From: an uncultured Lachnospiraceae bacterium
GTDB taxonomy: Bacteria > Bacillota > Clostridia > Lachnospirales > Lachnospiraceae
Length of the DNA: 64,000 bases
Assembly: GCA_944381745.1 (NCBI GenBank)
Contig: CALWMI010000063.1
Coordinates: forward strand, 1 to 64,000
Direction: 5' to 3'
The notes under the pieces were generated by a model that did no database searches, had not been told where the DNA came from, and saw only the letters and a program-made list of their open reading frames with translations. Positions 41,196-49,667 of this stretch are shown in pieces. How positions within the stretch are numbered: the stretch's first letter is position 1; every line of letters starts with the position of its first letter. The position numbers and the translations under genes are program-made.

Positions 41196-43239
41196 GCGAG
41201 GGAAGGGCGGTCTGGCCGCCGCCATCCTCATACTGGCCGCCGCCATCCTCCTGGAAATTTTTGCGTTTAATTTCCATGGAATTGCGGAGGAGACCTACAC
41301 GGACACCTTTGCCCTGGACGGAAGCGACAGCCGCGTCCGCGTGGGATACCAGCAGTTCCTGGCGGAGGTGGACGAGCAGACGCTGGAGGATTTGCGCTAC
41401 CAGGAGGAGATGAACCGCCTCTACTATGAGCTGCTGGGGGCGGGCTACGAGGATCAGCTGGAGGACCGGCTGGTGGAGAAGGACGGCAAGACGTACATGA
41501 CCGTCCAGCAGGCGGTCATCCATGTGTCCCTGGGGGAGGAGCGGTATATCAAGGGCATGAAGTTTGCCTACCCGGTGGATGAGAGCCGTTATGCCGACTA
41601 CGGGGTGGAGGCCAAGTTTTACCGGGACGGCGAGCTCCTCAACGATTACCTGATGTATGACACGGTGAGTTCCCGGCTGGACGAGGGCTATATGAATGTG
41701 GGGATGACGGCGGACGAGGCCGAGTTCATCACCTACGGGGACTTTGCCTTTGAGGGGGAGGGGGCATCAGTGTCCTTCTGGAACCAGTTTTCCTTCAACG
41801 GGTACCGGGCGGCCTTCCTGGCGGGGAGCGGCTGGCTGGTTCTCTTCCTGTGCATGGCGAGGGAGCTCTACCTGCGGAAGCTCCACGTGGTGTTCGGGAT
41901 TGTCTGCCTGTATCTGGGGCTTTCCATGGTGATCCTGGTGGGCTCTAACCAGTCCGGCTGGGATGAGCACATCCATTTCCTGAAGGCGTACGAGGCGTCC
42001 TTCGGCTCCACGATCGAGACGCCGGAGTCCGCCATGGGGATGCGGGGGAAATATACCCCTGGGTTTGCCACCGCCGAGGAGCGGAGCGCCGTGACAGAGT
42101 ACCTGCGGGAGCACGACGATATGGAGACGGCGGACATCTCCTACCAGAGCCGCTTCATCGGCTACAGTACCCGGGCGTACCTGCCCCAGTCGCTGTTCCT
42201 GGCCCTGGCCCGCGCCCTCCACATGCCCTTTGACATGCAGTATATGATGGGAAAAGCCGGGAACCTGGTCTTCTACATGCTGGTGCTCATGCTGGCCATG
42301 GGGCTGGCCAAGAGCGGCAGGAAGTTCATCGCTGTGCTTGGGCTGATGCCCACGCCCCTGTTCCTGGCGTCCGAGTATACGTACGACGCCTTCATCACGG
42401 CGCTTCTGTTCCTGGGCTTTATCCTATGGCTGAACGAGATATTCTCCGACGGCTATCTGCGGTGGCAGAACGCCCTGCTGATGATGGCCTGCTTCGCGGC
42501 GGGGAGCTGGTCGAAGCAGATTTATATCTTTATGATTTTCCTGCTGTGTTTCCTCCCGGCGAGGAAGTTCCGCGACCGCAAGAGCCGGGTGTTCCTGATC
42601 CTGGGCTGCGCTGCGGTGGCCGGATGGCTGCTGTACTCGATTTTCAGCGCGCCGGGTGCCGCGCCCACGATTGGCGTGGGTGTGGACTACAACCTGTCCA
42701 CCGCCGGCGACCGGCGGGTCCAGGGGGTGAGCATGGTGGGGCAGATCTTGTACATCCTGCAGAATCCTCTCACCTACGCCAAAATGCTGCTCTCCAGCAT
42801 GGCCAGAACTCTGTGGGCCTACACGTTCGGGGGACGGGCATGGCTCGATCTGGCGTACAATGGCCTGTATCCCACGGCATTTGGCATCGGGACGGCGGCG
42901 CTTCTGCTGTTTGCCTGCCTGGTGCGGACGGACGGGGAGGACAGGCTGGTGCTGCCTGCGCGCTACAAGGTGCTGCTGGGCGTCATGTTTGCCGGGATTG
43001 CCGCCGTGATCTGGACCTCCCTCTACGGCACCTACAGCGTGGTGGGAGCCGCCACCATCGAGGGCGTGCAGGCGCGGTACTATATCCCCCTGATGCTGCC
43101 GCTCCTGTATATCTTCGTCAATAACCGGATAAAATTCCGGTGGGATCCGGTGTGGTATTACCGCATTCTCTTCCTGGGGGTGTCGGCGCTGAATATCTAC
43201 GGGATCTATGAGTATATACTGCGAGCGACCTGTTTCTGA
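41173..43239 (+). CDS. DUF2142 polytopic membrane protein
   Basis: 688 residues. One N-terminal helix, an extracytoplasmic domain of about 180 residues, then about 11 helices. The DUF2142 hallmark GWDEHIHFLKAYEASFG (acidic pair plus His in the first large loop) resembles the catalytic loop of GT-C glycosyltransferases. WSKQIYIFMIFLLCFLPARKF and the final YGTYSVVGAATIEGVQARYYIPLMLPL are also typical. ATG 41173 is preferred over 41167 for its spacing to GGAGGG. A role in moving a lipid-linked sugar onto a surface polymer is plausible but unproven. Confidence 0.82.
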   Translation: MRRVPLDKRGKGGLAAAILILAAAILLEIFAFNFHGIAEETYTDTFALDGSDSRVRVGYQQFLAEVDEQTLEDLRYQEEMNRLYYELLGAGYEDQLEDRLVEKDGKTYMTVQQAVIHVSLGEERYIKGMKFAYPVDESRYADYGVEAKFYRDGELLNDYLMYDTVSSRLDEGYMNVGMTADEAEFITYGDFAFEGEGASVSFWNQFSFNGYRAAFLAGSGWLVLFLCMARELYLRKLHVVFGIVCLYLGLSMVILVGSNQSGWDEHIHFLKAYEASFGSTIETPESAMGMRGKYTPGFATAEERSAVTEYLREHDDMETADISYQSRFIGYSTRAYLPQSLFLALARALHMPFDMQYMMGKAGNLVFYMLVLMLAMGLAKSGRKFIAVLGLMPTPLFLASEYTYDAFITALLFLGFILWLNEIFSDGYLRWQNALLMMACFAAGSWSKQIYIFMIFLLCFLPARKFRDRKSRVFLILGCAAVAGWLLYSIFSAPGAAPTIGVGVDYNLSTAGDRRVQGVSMVGQILYILQNPLTYAKMLLSSMARTLWAYTFGGRAWLDLAYNGLYPTAFGIGTAALLLFACLVRTDGEDRLVLPARYKVLLGVMFAGIAAVIWTSLYGTYSVVGAATIEGVQARYYIPLMLPLLYIFVNNRIKFRWDPVWYYRILFLGVSALNIYGIYEYILRATCF

Positions 43240-43307
43240 AAAAGTACAGCCGCATAGGTAAGTGACGAAAGCCGCAGGCCGCAGCGAATGACAGGAGTGA
43301 CCCGCTT

Positions 43308-44834
43308 ATGAACAAAAAACAGCTTGCCATCAGCATGACGGCCCAGATTGTATCGTTCCTGGTGAGCCTGGGGGTCAGCTTTGTGCTGTCCCCCTACATG
43401 GGAAGGGCCATCGACACCAGCGCCTCGGGCTTCGTCTCCCAGGGCAATTACTTTGTGGCCTACGCCCAGATTGTCGTCTCCGCCCTGAACACCATGGCCA
43501 GCCGTTTCATCACGGTGAGCATCCACCAGGGGAGGGAGGAGGAGGCCAGCCGCTATTTCACCTCCGTCCTGTTCGGAAATATTTTCATGGCGGCCGTGTT
43601 CGCGGTGCCGGCCACCTTCCTGATCCTCTTCGTGGACCGTATCTTACAGGTGCCGGAGGAGATGGTGACGGACCTTCAGGTACTGTTCTTTTTCGTGGCG
43701 GTGAACTTCATGCTCAGCATCATCCTGTCCGTGTTCCAGATTGCGGTGTACACGAAGGACCGGCTGGACTTGCTGGCGGTGAAGACAATCCAGGCCGAGC
43801 TGGCCAGGATGCTGGTCCTGGTGGGCTGCTATACGTTTTTCCCCCCTTACATGTGGTATGTGGGGGTGGGGACGACGCTGCAGACGCTGGTCATCGGTAT
43901 TGGGAATTACCGCTACACGAAGCGGCTGATGCCGGAGGTGTCCATCCGCCGGGAATATTTTGACCTGGGCAAGATCCGGGAGCTGGTGTCGCTGGGGGCA
44001 TGGAACTCGGTGACCAGGCTGGGGCAGACCCTGCTGGAGGGGCTGGATCTTTTGATCTCCAACCTGATGATCGACCCCACGGCCATGGGGCTCCTCAACT
44101 ATGCCAAGACGATCCCGCTGACGGTGACCAACCTGATGGGGAGCATTGTAGGGATTTTCAACCCCCAGATCACCATCCTGTATGCGGAAGGGAAATACGG
44201 GGAGATGGTGGAGCTTGTGAAGAGCGCCAACCGCATCATGATTTTCCTGCTGAGCATCCCGGTGGCCTTCATCACCGTGTTCGGGGATATCTTCTTCTCC
44301 CTGTGGCTGCCGGAGTATGACGCCCAGCAGCTCCACATCCTCTGTATCCTGTCCATGGGGACGCTGTATATCAGCATGAGTATCCAGGTGCTGTACCACA
44401 TTTTCATCATCACCAAGCGGGTGAGGCTGAATTCCCTGGTCATTGTGTTCTCCGGCGTGCTCAGCACAGGCACGGTCTTCCTGCTGCTGAACACGACGGA
44501 TCTGGGCCTGTATGCCATCGTGCTCTCCAGCATGGCCTACGGGTGGCTCAGGAATCTGTTGTTCACCCCGCTTTACGCCAGCCGCTGTCTGGGTGTGTCC
44601 TGGAAGACCTTCTACGGGGATATCCTGACCGGCGTGAAATCCCTGGTGTGCGTGGGCGCTGTGGGGATGGCCTTCCGGCTGGTGTTCCCGATGGACAGCT
44701 GGGCAACCCTGGTGATCTTCGGCTGTATGGCTGGGGTGGCGGCCCTGGGGGCCAACTACCTGGTGGTGCTGAAAGCCGGGGAGCGGGCGATGGTGAGGGC
44801 CTGGGTGAGGCAGAAGCTGCACCGGGGGAGCTGA
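43308..44834 (+). CDS. Oligosaccharide flippase (Wzx/MATE-like)
   Basis: 508-residue membrane protein with about 14 helices that likely flips undecaprenyl-linked glycan units to the outer face. The start is typical (QLAISMTAQIVSFLVSLGVSFVLSPYMGR), and SLGAWNSVTRLGQTLLEGLDLLISNLM resembles the middle of the polysaccharide-transporter family. ACAGGAGTGA lies about 8 bases before ATG 43308. It is the only flippase in the window, so the cluster probably follows a Wzx-type route. MATE drug efflux is unlikely given the context. Confidence 0.87.
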   Translation: MNKKQLAISMTAQIVSFLVSLGVSFVLSPYMGRAIDTSASGFVSQGNYFVAYAQIVVSALNTMASRFITVSIHQGREEEASRYFTSVLFGNIFMAAVFAVPATFLILFVDRILQVPEEMVTDLQVLFFFVAVNFMLSIILSVFQIAVYTKDRLDLLAVKTIQAELARMLVLVGCYTFFPPYMWYVGVGTTLQTLVIGIGNYRYTKRLMPEVSIRREYFDLGKIRELVSLGAWNSVTRLGQTLLEGLDLLISNLMIDPTAMGLLNYAKTIPLTVTNLMGSIVGIFNPQITILYAEGKYGEMVELVKSANRIMIFLLSIPVAFITVFGDIFFSLWLPEYDAQQLHILCILSMGTLYISMSIQVLYHIFIITKRVRLNSLVIVFSGVLSTGTVFLLLNTTDLGLYAIVLSSMAYGWLRNLLFTPLYASRCLGVSWKTFYGDILTGVKSLVCVGAVGMAFRLVFPMDSWATLVIFGCMAGVAALGANYLVVLKAGERAMVRAWVRQKLHRGS

Positions 44835-44842
44835 AGCGGCAC

Positions 44843-44940
44843 AGGCGGAAGCCCGGACGGGCAGGAGCGGGAACAGGCGGGAGGCAGGAGCGGAAACAGG
44901 CGGAAGCTCGGACGGGCAGGAGCGGGAACGGGCGGGAGGC
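44843..44940 (+). repeat. 55-bp tandem repeat in an intergenic spacer
   Basis: Unit one is 44843-44897 and unit two starts at 44898 and is near-identical for about 43 bases (AGGCGGAAGC, then GGACGGGCAGGAGCGGGAAC). It is over 70 % GC and purine-rich and contains no gene on its own. Confidence 0.8.
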
Positions 44941-44986
44941 AAAAGGCGGCGGCAGGCAGCCGCAGGGCGCGAGAGGAGGATGCCGG

Positions 44987-45529
44987 ATGGATATGGAAAT
45001 TGTGTGGCGGGCGGTGTGGACCCTTCCCAGGATCGTCTGCTGGAAGCTGCGGTACCGGGGGCGCATAGCGCTTCCCTGGGTACAGTCCTTGGGGCCTGGA
45101 AGCCGCCTGCATGTGAGAAAGGGCGCGGCGCTGTCGCTGGGGCGGGAGACAGTGTCCCGGGGAGGCCTGACGCTGCGGGCGGAGTCCGGCAGGCTCACGG
45201 TGGGGGACAAATGTTTTTTCAATACAAACTGCAGCGTCACCTGCATGGAGGAGGTCACCATCGGACGCGGCTGCCAGTTCGCCAACAACCTGGTGATTGT
45301 GGATCACGACCATGATTACCGCAGGGGCTGGGGATATTACCGCAGCGCCCCGGTGCGCATCGGGAACGATGTGTGGGTGGGGGCCAACTGCGTGATCTTG
45401 AAGGGCGCGGACATCGGCGACCGCTGTGTGATCGCTGCGGGGAGCGTGGTGTCCGGACGGGTGGAGCCGGGCAGCCTGTATATCCAGAGGAGAGAGAAAA
45501 TAGCGAGAGGTAGTAGCGAAAGGCAGTAA
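44987..45529 (+). CDS. Hexapeptide-repeat (LbH) acyltransferase
   Basis: 180-residue left-handed beta-helix O-acetyltransferase of the sugar/serine acetyltransferase type. Hexapeptide strands run from about residue 38 to 150 (ALSLGRETVSRGGLTL, VTIGRGCQFANNLVIVDHDHDY, VRIGNDVWVGANCVILKGADIGDRCVIAAGSVVSG). The DHDHDYRR segment holds the catalytic-type His. GAGAGGAGGA lies 6 bases before ATG 44987; another ATG at 44980 is out of frame. It probably acetylates a sugar of the cluster's glycan. Confidence 0.88.
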   Translation: MDMEIVWRAVWTLPRIVCWKLRYRGRIALPWVQSLGPGSRLHVRKGAALSLGRETVSRGGLTLRAESGRLTVGDKCFFNTNCSVTCMEEVTIGRGCQFANNLVIVDHDHDYRRGWGYYRSAPVRIGNDVWVGANCVILKGADIGDRCVIAAGSVVSGRVEPGSLYIQRREKIARGSSERQ

Positions 45530-45582
45530 CGGGACAGTAGAGAAAGATAGTAGCAGGACAGTGGCGAAAGGTAATAGTAAGG
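45515..45582 (+). repeat. 24-bp imperfect tandem repeat, about 2.8 copies
   Basis: Units at 45515, 45539 and 45563 share the pattern G-GAAAG-NAGTA-C-GGACAGT. The array covers the last codons of the acyltransferase and the spacer to the next glycosyltransferase, and supplies the AAGGAGAG ribosome site of that gene at its end. Confidence 0.65.
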
Positions 45583-45589
45583 AGAGAAC

Positions 45590-46597
45590 ATGATTAGTAT
45601 TGTGGTACCTGTATACAAAAGTGAGCGGACGCTGCACCGGTGCGTGGACAGCCTCCTGCGGCAGACCTTCCGGGATATCGAGGTGCTGCTGGTGGTGGAC
45701 GGCTCCCCAGACCGCTCCTCGGAGATCTGCGAGGAGTACGCGCAGGCGGATAAGCGGGTGCGGGTGCTCTACCGGCATAATGAGGGGGTATCCCAGGCGC
45801 GCAATCGGGGGGTGGAGAACGCCCGGGGGAAGGATATCCTGTTCGTGGACAGTGACGACTATATCGAGGCCAACACCTGCGCCCGCATGCTGGCCATGCG
45901 GGAGGAGACTGGGGCGGATCTGGTTATCGCAGGTTTCCACCATTGGTATCTGGGAAGGGATGTGCGCAAGCGTCCCAGGGAGGAACGGCTGTACACGAAG
46001 GAGGAGTTCCGGGGTGTCTTCCTCGACCTTTATGAGGACGGCTTCCTGAACATGCCCTGGAATAAGCTGTACCGCAGAGAGCTGATTCGGGAGGGCTTCC
46101 CCCACGACTTGAATCTGGGGGAAGATCTCCTGTTCAACCTGAGCTATATTCGGGAATGCGGGAAGATTTATGTCACCCAAGAGCTGTTCTGCAACTACAT
46201 CCAGGAGGAGAAGAAGGACACGCTGTCCACAAGGCGCAGGCCGGATAAGCTGGAGATTGCGGCCAGGCTCTGCGAGCGGACGAAGGCATTCTACCGGGAG
46301 ATGGCGGGGGAGGATGCCGACGTGAGCCGTATCCACGGGAAGTTTGTCCGGGAATTCCTGGATGAGGTGGAGGGGCTGGCCTTCGACGAGAGCCTGAGCA
46401 AGATGGAGCGGCTGGAGCTGATCCGCCAGTATTCCAGGGATCCCTACATGCAGAAGGTGAACCGGAATATCCGGATGAAGGGGCTGGACTACCGGATGAT
46501 CAACCGGGCCTTCTCCAAAGGAGCTGTGTTCTGGGTGTATTTTCTGATCAATGTGCGCAAGGCCGTGGTGACCGTGGTGCGCATGATACGTGGCTAG
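45590..46597 (+). CDS. Family 2 glycosyltransferase
   Basis: 335-residue cytoplasmic GT-A enzyme that transfers a sugar from a nucleotide-sugar. The N-terminus is MISIVVPVYKSERTLHRCVDSLL, followed by LLVVDGSPDRSSEICEEYA, VSQARNRGVENARG and the metal-binding DXD equivalent FVDSDDYIEAN. The middle has NMPWNKLYRRELI and LNLGEDLLFNLSYI, as in capsule glycosyltransferases. The C-terminal ~50 residues are amphipathic and may touch the membrane. It is the first of three adjacent, related GT2 genes. Confidence 0.92.
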   Translation: MISIVVPVYKSERTLHRCVDSLLRQTFRDIEVLLVVDGSPDRSSEICEEYAQADKRVRVLYRHNEGVSQARNRGVENARGKDILFVDSDDYIEANTCARMLAMREETGADLVIAGFHHWYLGRDVRKRPREERLYTKEEFRGVFLDLYEDGFLNMPWNKLYRRELIREGFPHDLNLGEDLLFNLSYIRECGKIYVTQELFCNYIQEEKKDTLSTRRRPDKLEIAARLCERTKAFYREMAGEDADVSRIHGKFVREFLDEVEGLAFDESLSKMERLELIRQYSRDPYMQKVNRNIRMKGLDYRMINRAFSKGAVFWVYFLINVRKAVVTVVRMIRG

Positions 46598-46674
46598 CTG
46601 CGGCTGGCGCCTGGCAGGGGGAGGGGCGGGAGGCCCCGGAACCTGCGCAGGGCCAGGACAAGGAGGTGAGAAGG

Positions 46675-47679
46675 ATGCAGGAGAGAGAAAGCCGCGGGCA
46701 GCAGGCGGCAGGACAGGAGCCGTTGGTCTCGGTGATCCTGCCGGTGTACGGGGTGGAGGCCTACCTGGAGCGGTGCGTAGACGGGGTGCTGGCCCAGACC
46801 TACCGGAACCTGGAGGTGATCCTGGTGGACGACGAGTCGCCTGACAGATGCCCGGCCATCTGCGATGCCTATGCGGCCGCAGACCCGCGGGTGCGGGTGA
46901 TCCATCAGAAGAATGCGGGGCTTTCCGGGGCCAGGAACGCCGGAATCGACGCGGCCCGGGGGGAATACCTGGCCTTCATCGACTCAGACGACTATGTGAC
47001 CCACGACTTTATCGCCAGGCTCTACCAGGCGCTGGAGGAGACGGGGAGCGACCTGGCCATGTGCAAGTGGAAGTATGTGAAGGGCGGCCCGGTGCCGGAC
47101 GAGGAGCACGACACGGGAGCCGTGACTGCCTACAGCGGGCGGGAGATGATGGCAAACCTCTACATCCCGGATGGCGCCTACTATGTGGTGGCCTGGAACA
47201 AGCTGTATAAGCGGGAGCTTTTCCAGGGGCTTCGCTTCCCCCTGGGGCGCATCCATGAGGATGAAGCCACCACCTACCGGGTCTATGACCGGATTGGGAA
47301 GGCGGCGGTGGTGGACGCCTGCCTGTACGGCTATTTTGTGGGGAACGACAGCATCACCAGAGGAAAATTTTCCAGGAAACGCCTGGACTGGGCGTGGGCA
47401 GTGCGGGAGCGGCTCACATTCCTGGAGGAGCGGAAGGATAAGTATGCCCAGGTGCTGCCGGCGGCGTGGAAGGCGCTGGCGGACGGCTGCATCGCCCTGT
47501 ACTTTAAATGTGTGCGGGAGCTGCCGGATTCTGGGGAGGAGCAGGAGCTTTTGCGGGGCTATGTGCGGGAGGCGCTGGAGAAGAGCCGGGCCTTCGGCGG
47601 GCTGTCCGCCCGGACGGCGGCAGGCTACCGGCTCTTCCTGGCCTGGCCGGGAATGTACCGGCGGCTTCTGGGCTATTGA
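46675..47679 (+). CDS. Family 2 glycosyltransferase
   Basis: 334 residues, GT-A fold, related to the genes on both sides. Motifs are SVILPVYGVEAYLERCVDGVL, VDDESPDRCPAICDAYA, GLSGARNAGIDAARGEYLAFIDSDDYV and VAWNKLYKRELF; the acceptor-side block is GRIHEDEATTYRVYDR. ATG 46675 is chosen because AGGAGGTGAG ends about 5 bases upstream; a GTG at 46666 lies inside that site. The donor and acceptor cannot be read from sequence. Confidence 0.92.
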   Translation: MQERESRGQQAAGQEPLVSVILPVYGVEAYLERCVDGVLAQTYRNLEVILVDDESPDRCPAICDAYAAADPRVRVIHQKNAGLSGARNAGIDAARGEYLAFIDSDDYVTHDFIARLYQALEETGSDLAMCKWKYVKGGPVPDEEHDTGAVTAYSGREMMANLYIPDGAYYVVAWNKLYKRELFQGLRFPLGRIHEDEATTYRVYDRIGKAAVVDACLYGYFVGNDSITRGKFSRKRLDWAWAVRERLTFLEERKDKYAQVLPAAWKALADGCIALYFKCVRELPDSGEEQELLRGYVREALEKSRAFGGLSARTAAGYRLFLAWPGMYRRLLGY

Positions 47680-47741
47680 GAGGGAAGGCATCTTCCCATC
47701 TGCCATTACCGGCGCAGGGAGTGCGCCACAAGGAGGGAGAC

Positions 47742-48764
47742 ATGAAGGCCAGCGTTGTGGTAGCGGTGTACAATGTGGAAAGCTATCTGAAGCAGTGCGT
47801 GGACAGCCTGCGGGGGCAGACGAAGCAGGATCTGGAGATCATCCTGGTGGACGACGGCTCCACGGACAGCTCCGGGGAGCTGTGTGACCGGTTTGCCCGG
47901 GAGGACAGCCGGATCCGGGTGGTGCACAAGGAGAACGGCGGCCTGACCTCCGCCTGGAAAGCAGGGGTGCATGCGTCCTCCGGCGAGTACGTGGGGTTCG
48001 TGGACAGCGACGACTGGGTGGACGCCGACATGTTTGAGCGGCTGTGCGCCTCCGCCCAGAAGTACCAGCCGGACATGGCCATCTGCGGGCTTGTCTACGA
48101 GTATGAGGATGGGGCGCGCCAGCGGAGCACAGAGACCTCCCGGCTGGACAGGGAATACTACAGCCGCCGGGAGATTGTGTCGGAATTGTACCCCAAGCTT
48201 CTGAATAACGGGAGCTTCTTCGGGCGCACCATCCAGGCCGCCAGGGTGACCAAGCTCTACCGCAGGCAGGTGCTGGAGAAAAATATGAAATTCTGCAGGG
48301 AGGAGATTGTGGTGGGGGAGGATCTGCAGCTGACCTTCGCCGTCCTCTGCGACGCAGAGAGCATCAGCTTCCTGCCGGACTACTATCCGTACCACTACCG
48401 CATCAACGCCGCCTCCCTCACCGGCAGCTACGACCCCGATTACCTGCGCAAGATCACGGCCACCAAGCGGCAGATTGCGTGGATCGCCAGGGTGAAGGAC
48501 GTCTACGACTTTTCCGTGCAGATCGAGAACGACTTCCTGATCTTGTCCATCATGGATATCCGCAGCGCCATCGTGCGGGGCGGAGGAGGCGCGGGGGAGA
48601 CGATACGGGAAATTCGCCGGATCTGTACGAACAAAGAGGTGCAGAAGACGCTGAAGGCTCACCGGATGCCGGACAAGCCCCTGTCCGTGCGGATCTACCT
48701 GCTGCTCATCCGGCTGCGGCTTTACCCGGTGTGCTATGTGCTGGGGAAATTATTTCTGAAATGA
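47742..48764 (+). CDS. Family 2 glycosyltransferase
   Basis: 340 residues. It begins MKASVVVAVYNVESYLKQC, with VDDGSTDSSGELCDRFA, FVDSDDWVDADM and a long middle region (FFGRTIQAARVTKLYRRQVL, IVVGEDLQLTFAVLCDAESI) like the other two GT2 proteins. AAGGAGGGAGA lies before ATG 47742. The last 31 bp overlap, tail to tail, the minus-strand gene that follows. Confidence 0.92.
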   Translation: MKASVVVAVYNVESYLKQCVDSLRGQTKQDLEIILVDDGSTDSSGELCDRFAREDSRIRVVHKENGGLTSAWKAGVHASSGEYVGFVDSDDWVDADMFERLCASAQKYQPDMAICGLVYEYEDGARQRSTETSRLDREYYSRREIVSELYPKLLNNGSFFGRTIQAARVTKLYRRQVLEKNMKFCREEIVVGEDLQLTFAVLCDAESISFLPDYYPYHYRINAASLTGSYDPDYLRKITATKRQIAWIARVKDVYDFSVQIENDFLILSIMDIRSAIVRGGGGAGETIREIRRICTNKEVQKTLKAHRMPDKPLSVRIYLLLIRLRLYPVCYVLGKLFLK

Positions 48765-49552
48765 ATATAGCCCTCCTCCCCCACGATCACTTTGGGGATC
48801 CGGCGCATCTCGGCGGCCACGTCGGTGAAGGAGCTCCAGTAGCTGCCCAGGATCTTGTCCGTGGCGGCCAGGCAGTACAGATCTACCATCGCATCCTGCA
48901 TACCGGCCTCGCTGTCCCGCTTAAGCACCCGCTCCTCGTTGGAGAGGATGCGTCCGGGGAAAGCCTGGCGCAGGACGGCCTCCTCCGCCCGCTCGTCGGT
49001 GGCTAAGAAGAACTGCACCTGGGGATCGGCGGCGATCTCCGCCTCCATCGCCCGGATAAAGGCGTCTGTGCCGCTCTTGCCGATGGCGGAGACGTTGTCG
49101 GTGCGCCGGATATGCACGCCCACCATGTGGGAGGCAAAACGGCTGGTAAAGCCGTCGATCCTCTTCTGCACGGCAGCGGTGGGGACGAAGAGGTGGTAAT
49201 CCTCTGTGGGATAGAACTGTTCCCATGTGAAGATATATACGGAGTCCGGCAGCGAGCGGAAGAAGGCATCGTTCAGCGTCACGCCGGTCTTGTTCTCTAA
49301 GATATCGCGGTTGTCAAGCCTGCGCCGGGCGGTGAGCTGCAGGAACAACTTCTCAGGGCTTCTCAGGGAATAGATATTGCTGAGGGAAAACTCCTCTGTA
49401 GGCTGGAACAGCTTCTCGAACGGGCAGTTCAGCTCCGGCGCGTTCAGCCAGAGCACCTTCAGGGGAACACCCTTCTTCTTCGCCAGTGTCCAGGCGGAAT
49501 TAATCGATCGGATTCTATTGCATAAACCACCAGAAGGTTGTATGATAATCAT
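48734..49552 (-). CDS. Fucosyltransferase-like glycosyltransferase
   Basis: 272 residues. It opens with IIIQPSGGLCNRIRSINSAW, a GGL-NR motif shared by alpha-1,2, alpha-1,6 (NodZ/GT23) and O-fucosyltransferases. His147-Ile-Arg-Arg-Thr-Asp-Asn (GVHIRRTDN) matches the HxRRxD motif that binds GDP-fucose. FFLATDERAEEAVLRQAFPGR and GSYWSSFTDVAAEMR follow, as in that superfamily. The start at 49552 has AAGGAGAC upstream; a longer frame is unlikely. It is the only minus-strand gene of the glycan cluster and overlaps the preceding GT2 gene by 31 bp. The sugar donor is inferred. Confidence 0.8.
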   Translation of the reverse strand: MIIIQPSGGLCNRIRSINSAWTLAKKKGVPLKVLWLNAPELNCPFEKLFQPTEEFSLSNIYSLRSPEKLFLQLTARRRLDNRDILENKTGVTLNDAFFRSLPDSVYIFTWEQFYPTEDYHLFVPTAAVQKRIDGFTSRFASHMVGVHIRRTDNVSAIGKSGTDAFIRAMEAEIAADPQVQFFLATDERAEEAVLRQAFPGRILSNEERVLKRDSEAGMQDAMVDLYCLAATDKILGSYWSSFTDVAAEMRRIPKVIVGEEGYIHFRNNFPST

Positions 49553-49596
49553 AGTGTGTCTCCTTAATCGGCCGGGCTTGGACGCCCGGGTATCTT

Positions 49597-49626
49597 TTGA
49601 CTCCAACGTCTAACTTAGAGTATAGC
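49597..49626 (+). promoter_or_regulatory. Candidate promoter for the second half of the glycan cluster
   Basis: TTGACT (49597-49602), an 18-bp spacer and TATAGC (49621-49626), 41 bp before the TTG start at 49668. A 6-bp hairpin (CCGGGC/GCCCGG, 49572-49589) lies just upstream, in the leader of the divergent minus-strand gene. The 49553-49667 gap is the only divergent junction of the cluster. Confidence 0.5.
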
Positions 49627-49667
49627 ATATCAGCAGGAGAACAGAAAAGGGTTTTGGTGATTTCATT

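Noticed and set aside
44835..44986. Purine-rich repeat between the flippase and acyltransferase genes considered as coding.
   Set aside because: The open frames through it have no ribosome site of their own and encode only Arg/Gly/Glu-type low-complexity sequence; it is best read as a repeat-bearing spacer.
48479..49006. Plus-strand frame covering the end of the third GT2 gene and the antisense fucosyltransferase-like gene.
   Set aside because: It is out of frame with one gene and opposite to the other; no motif or ribosome site supports it.
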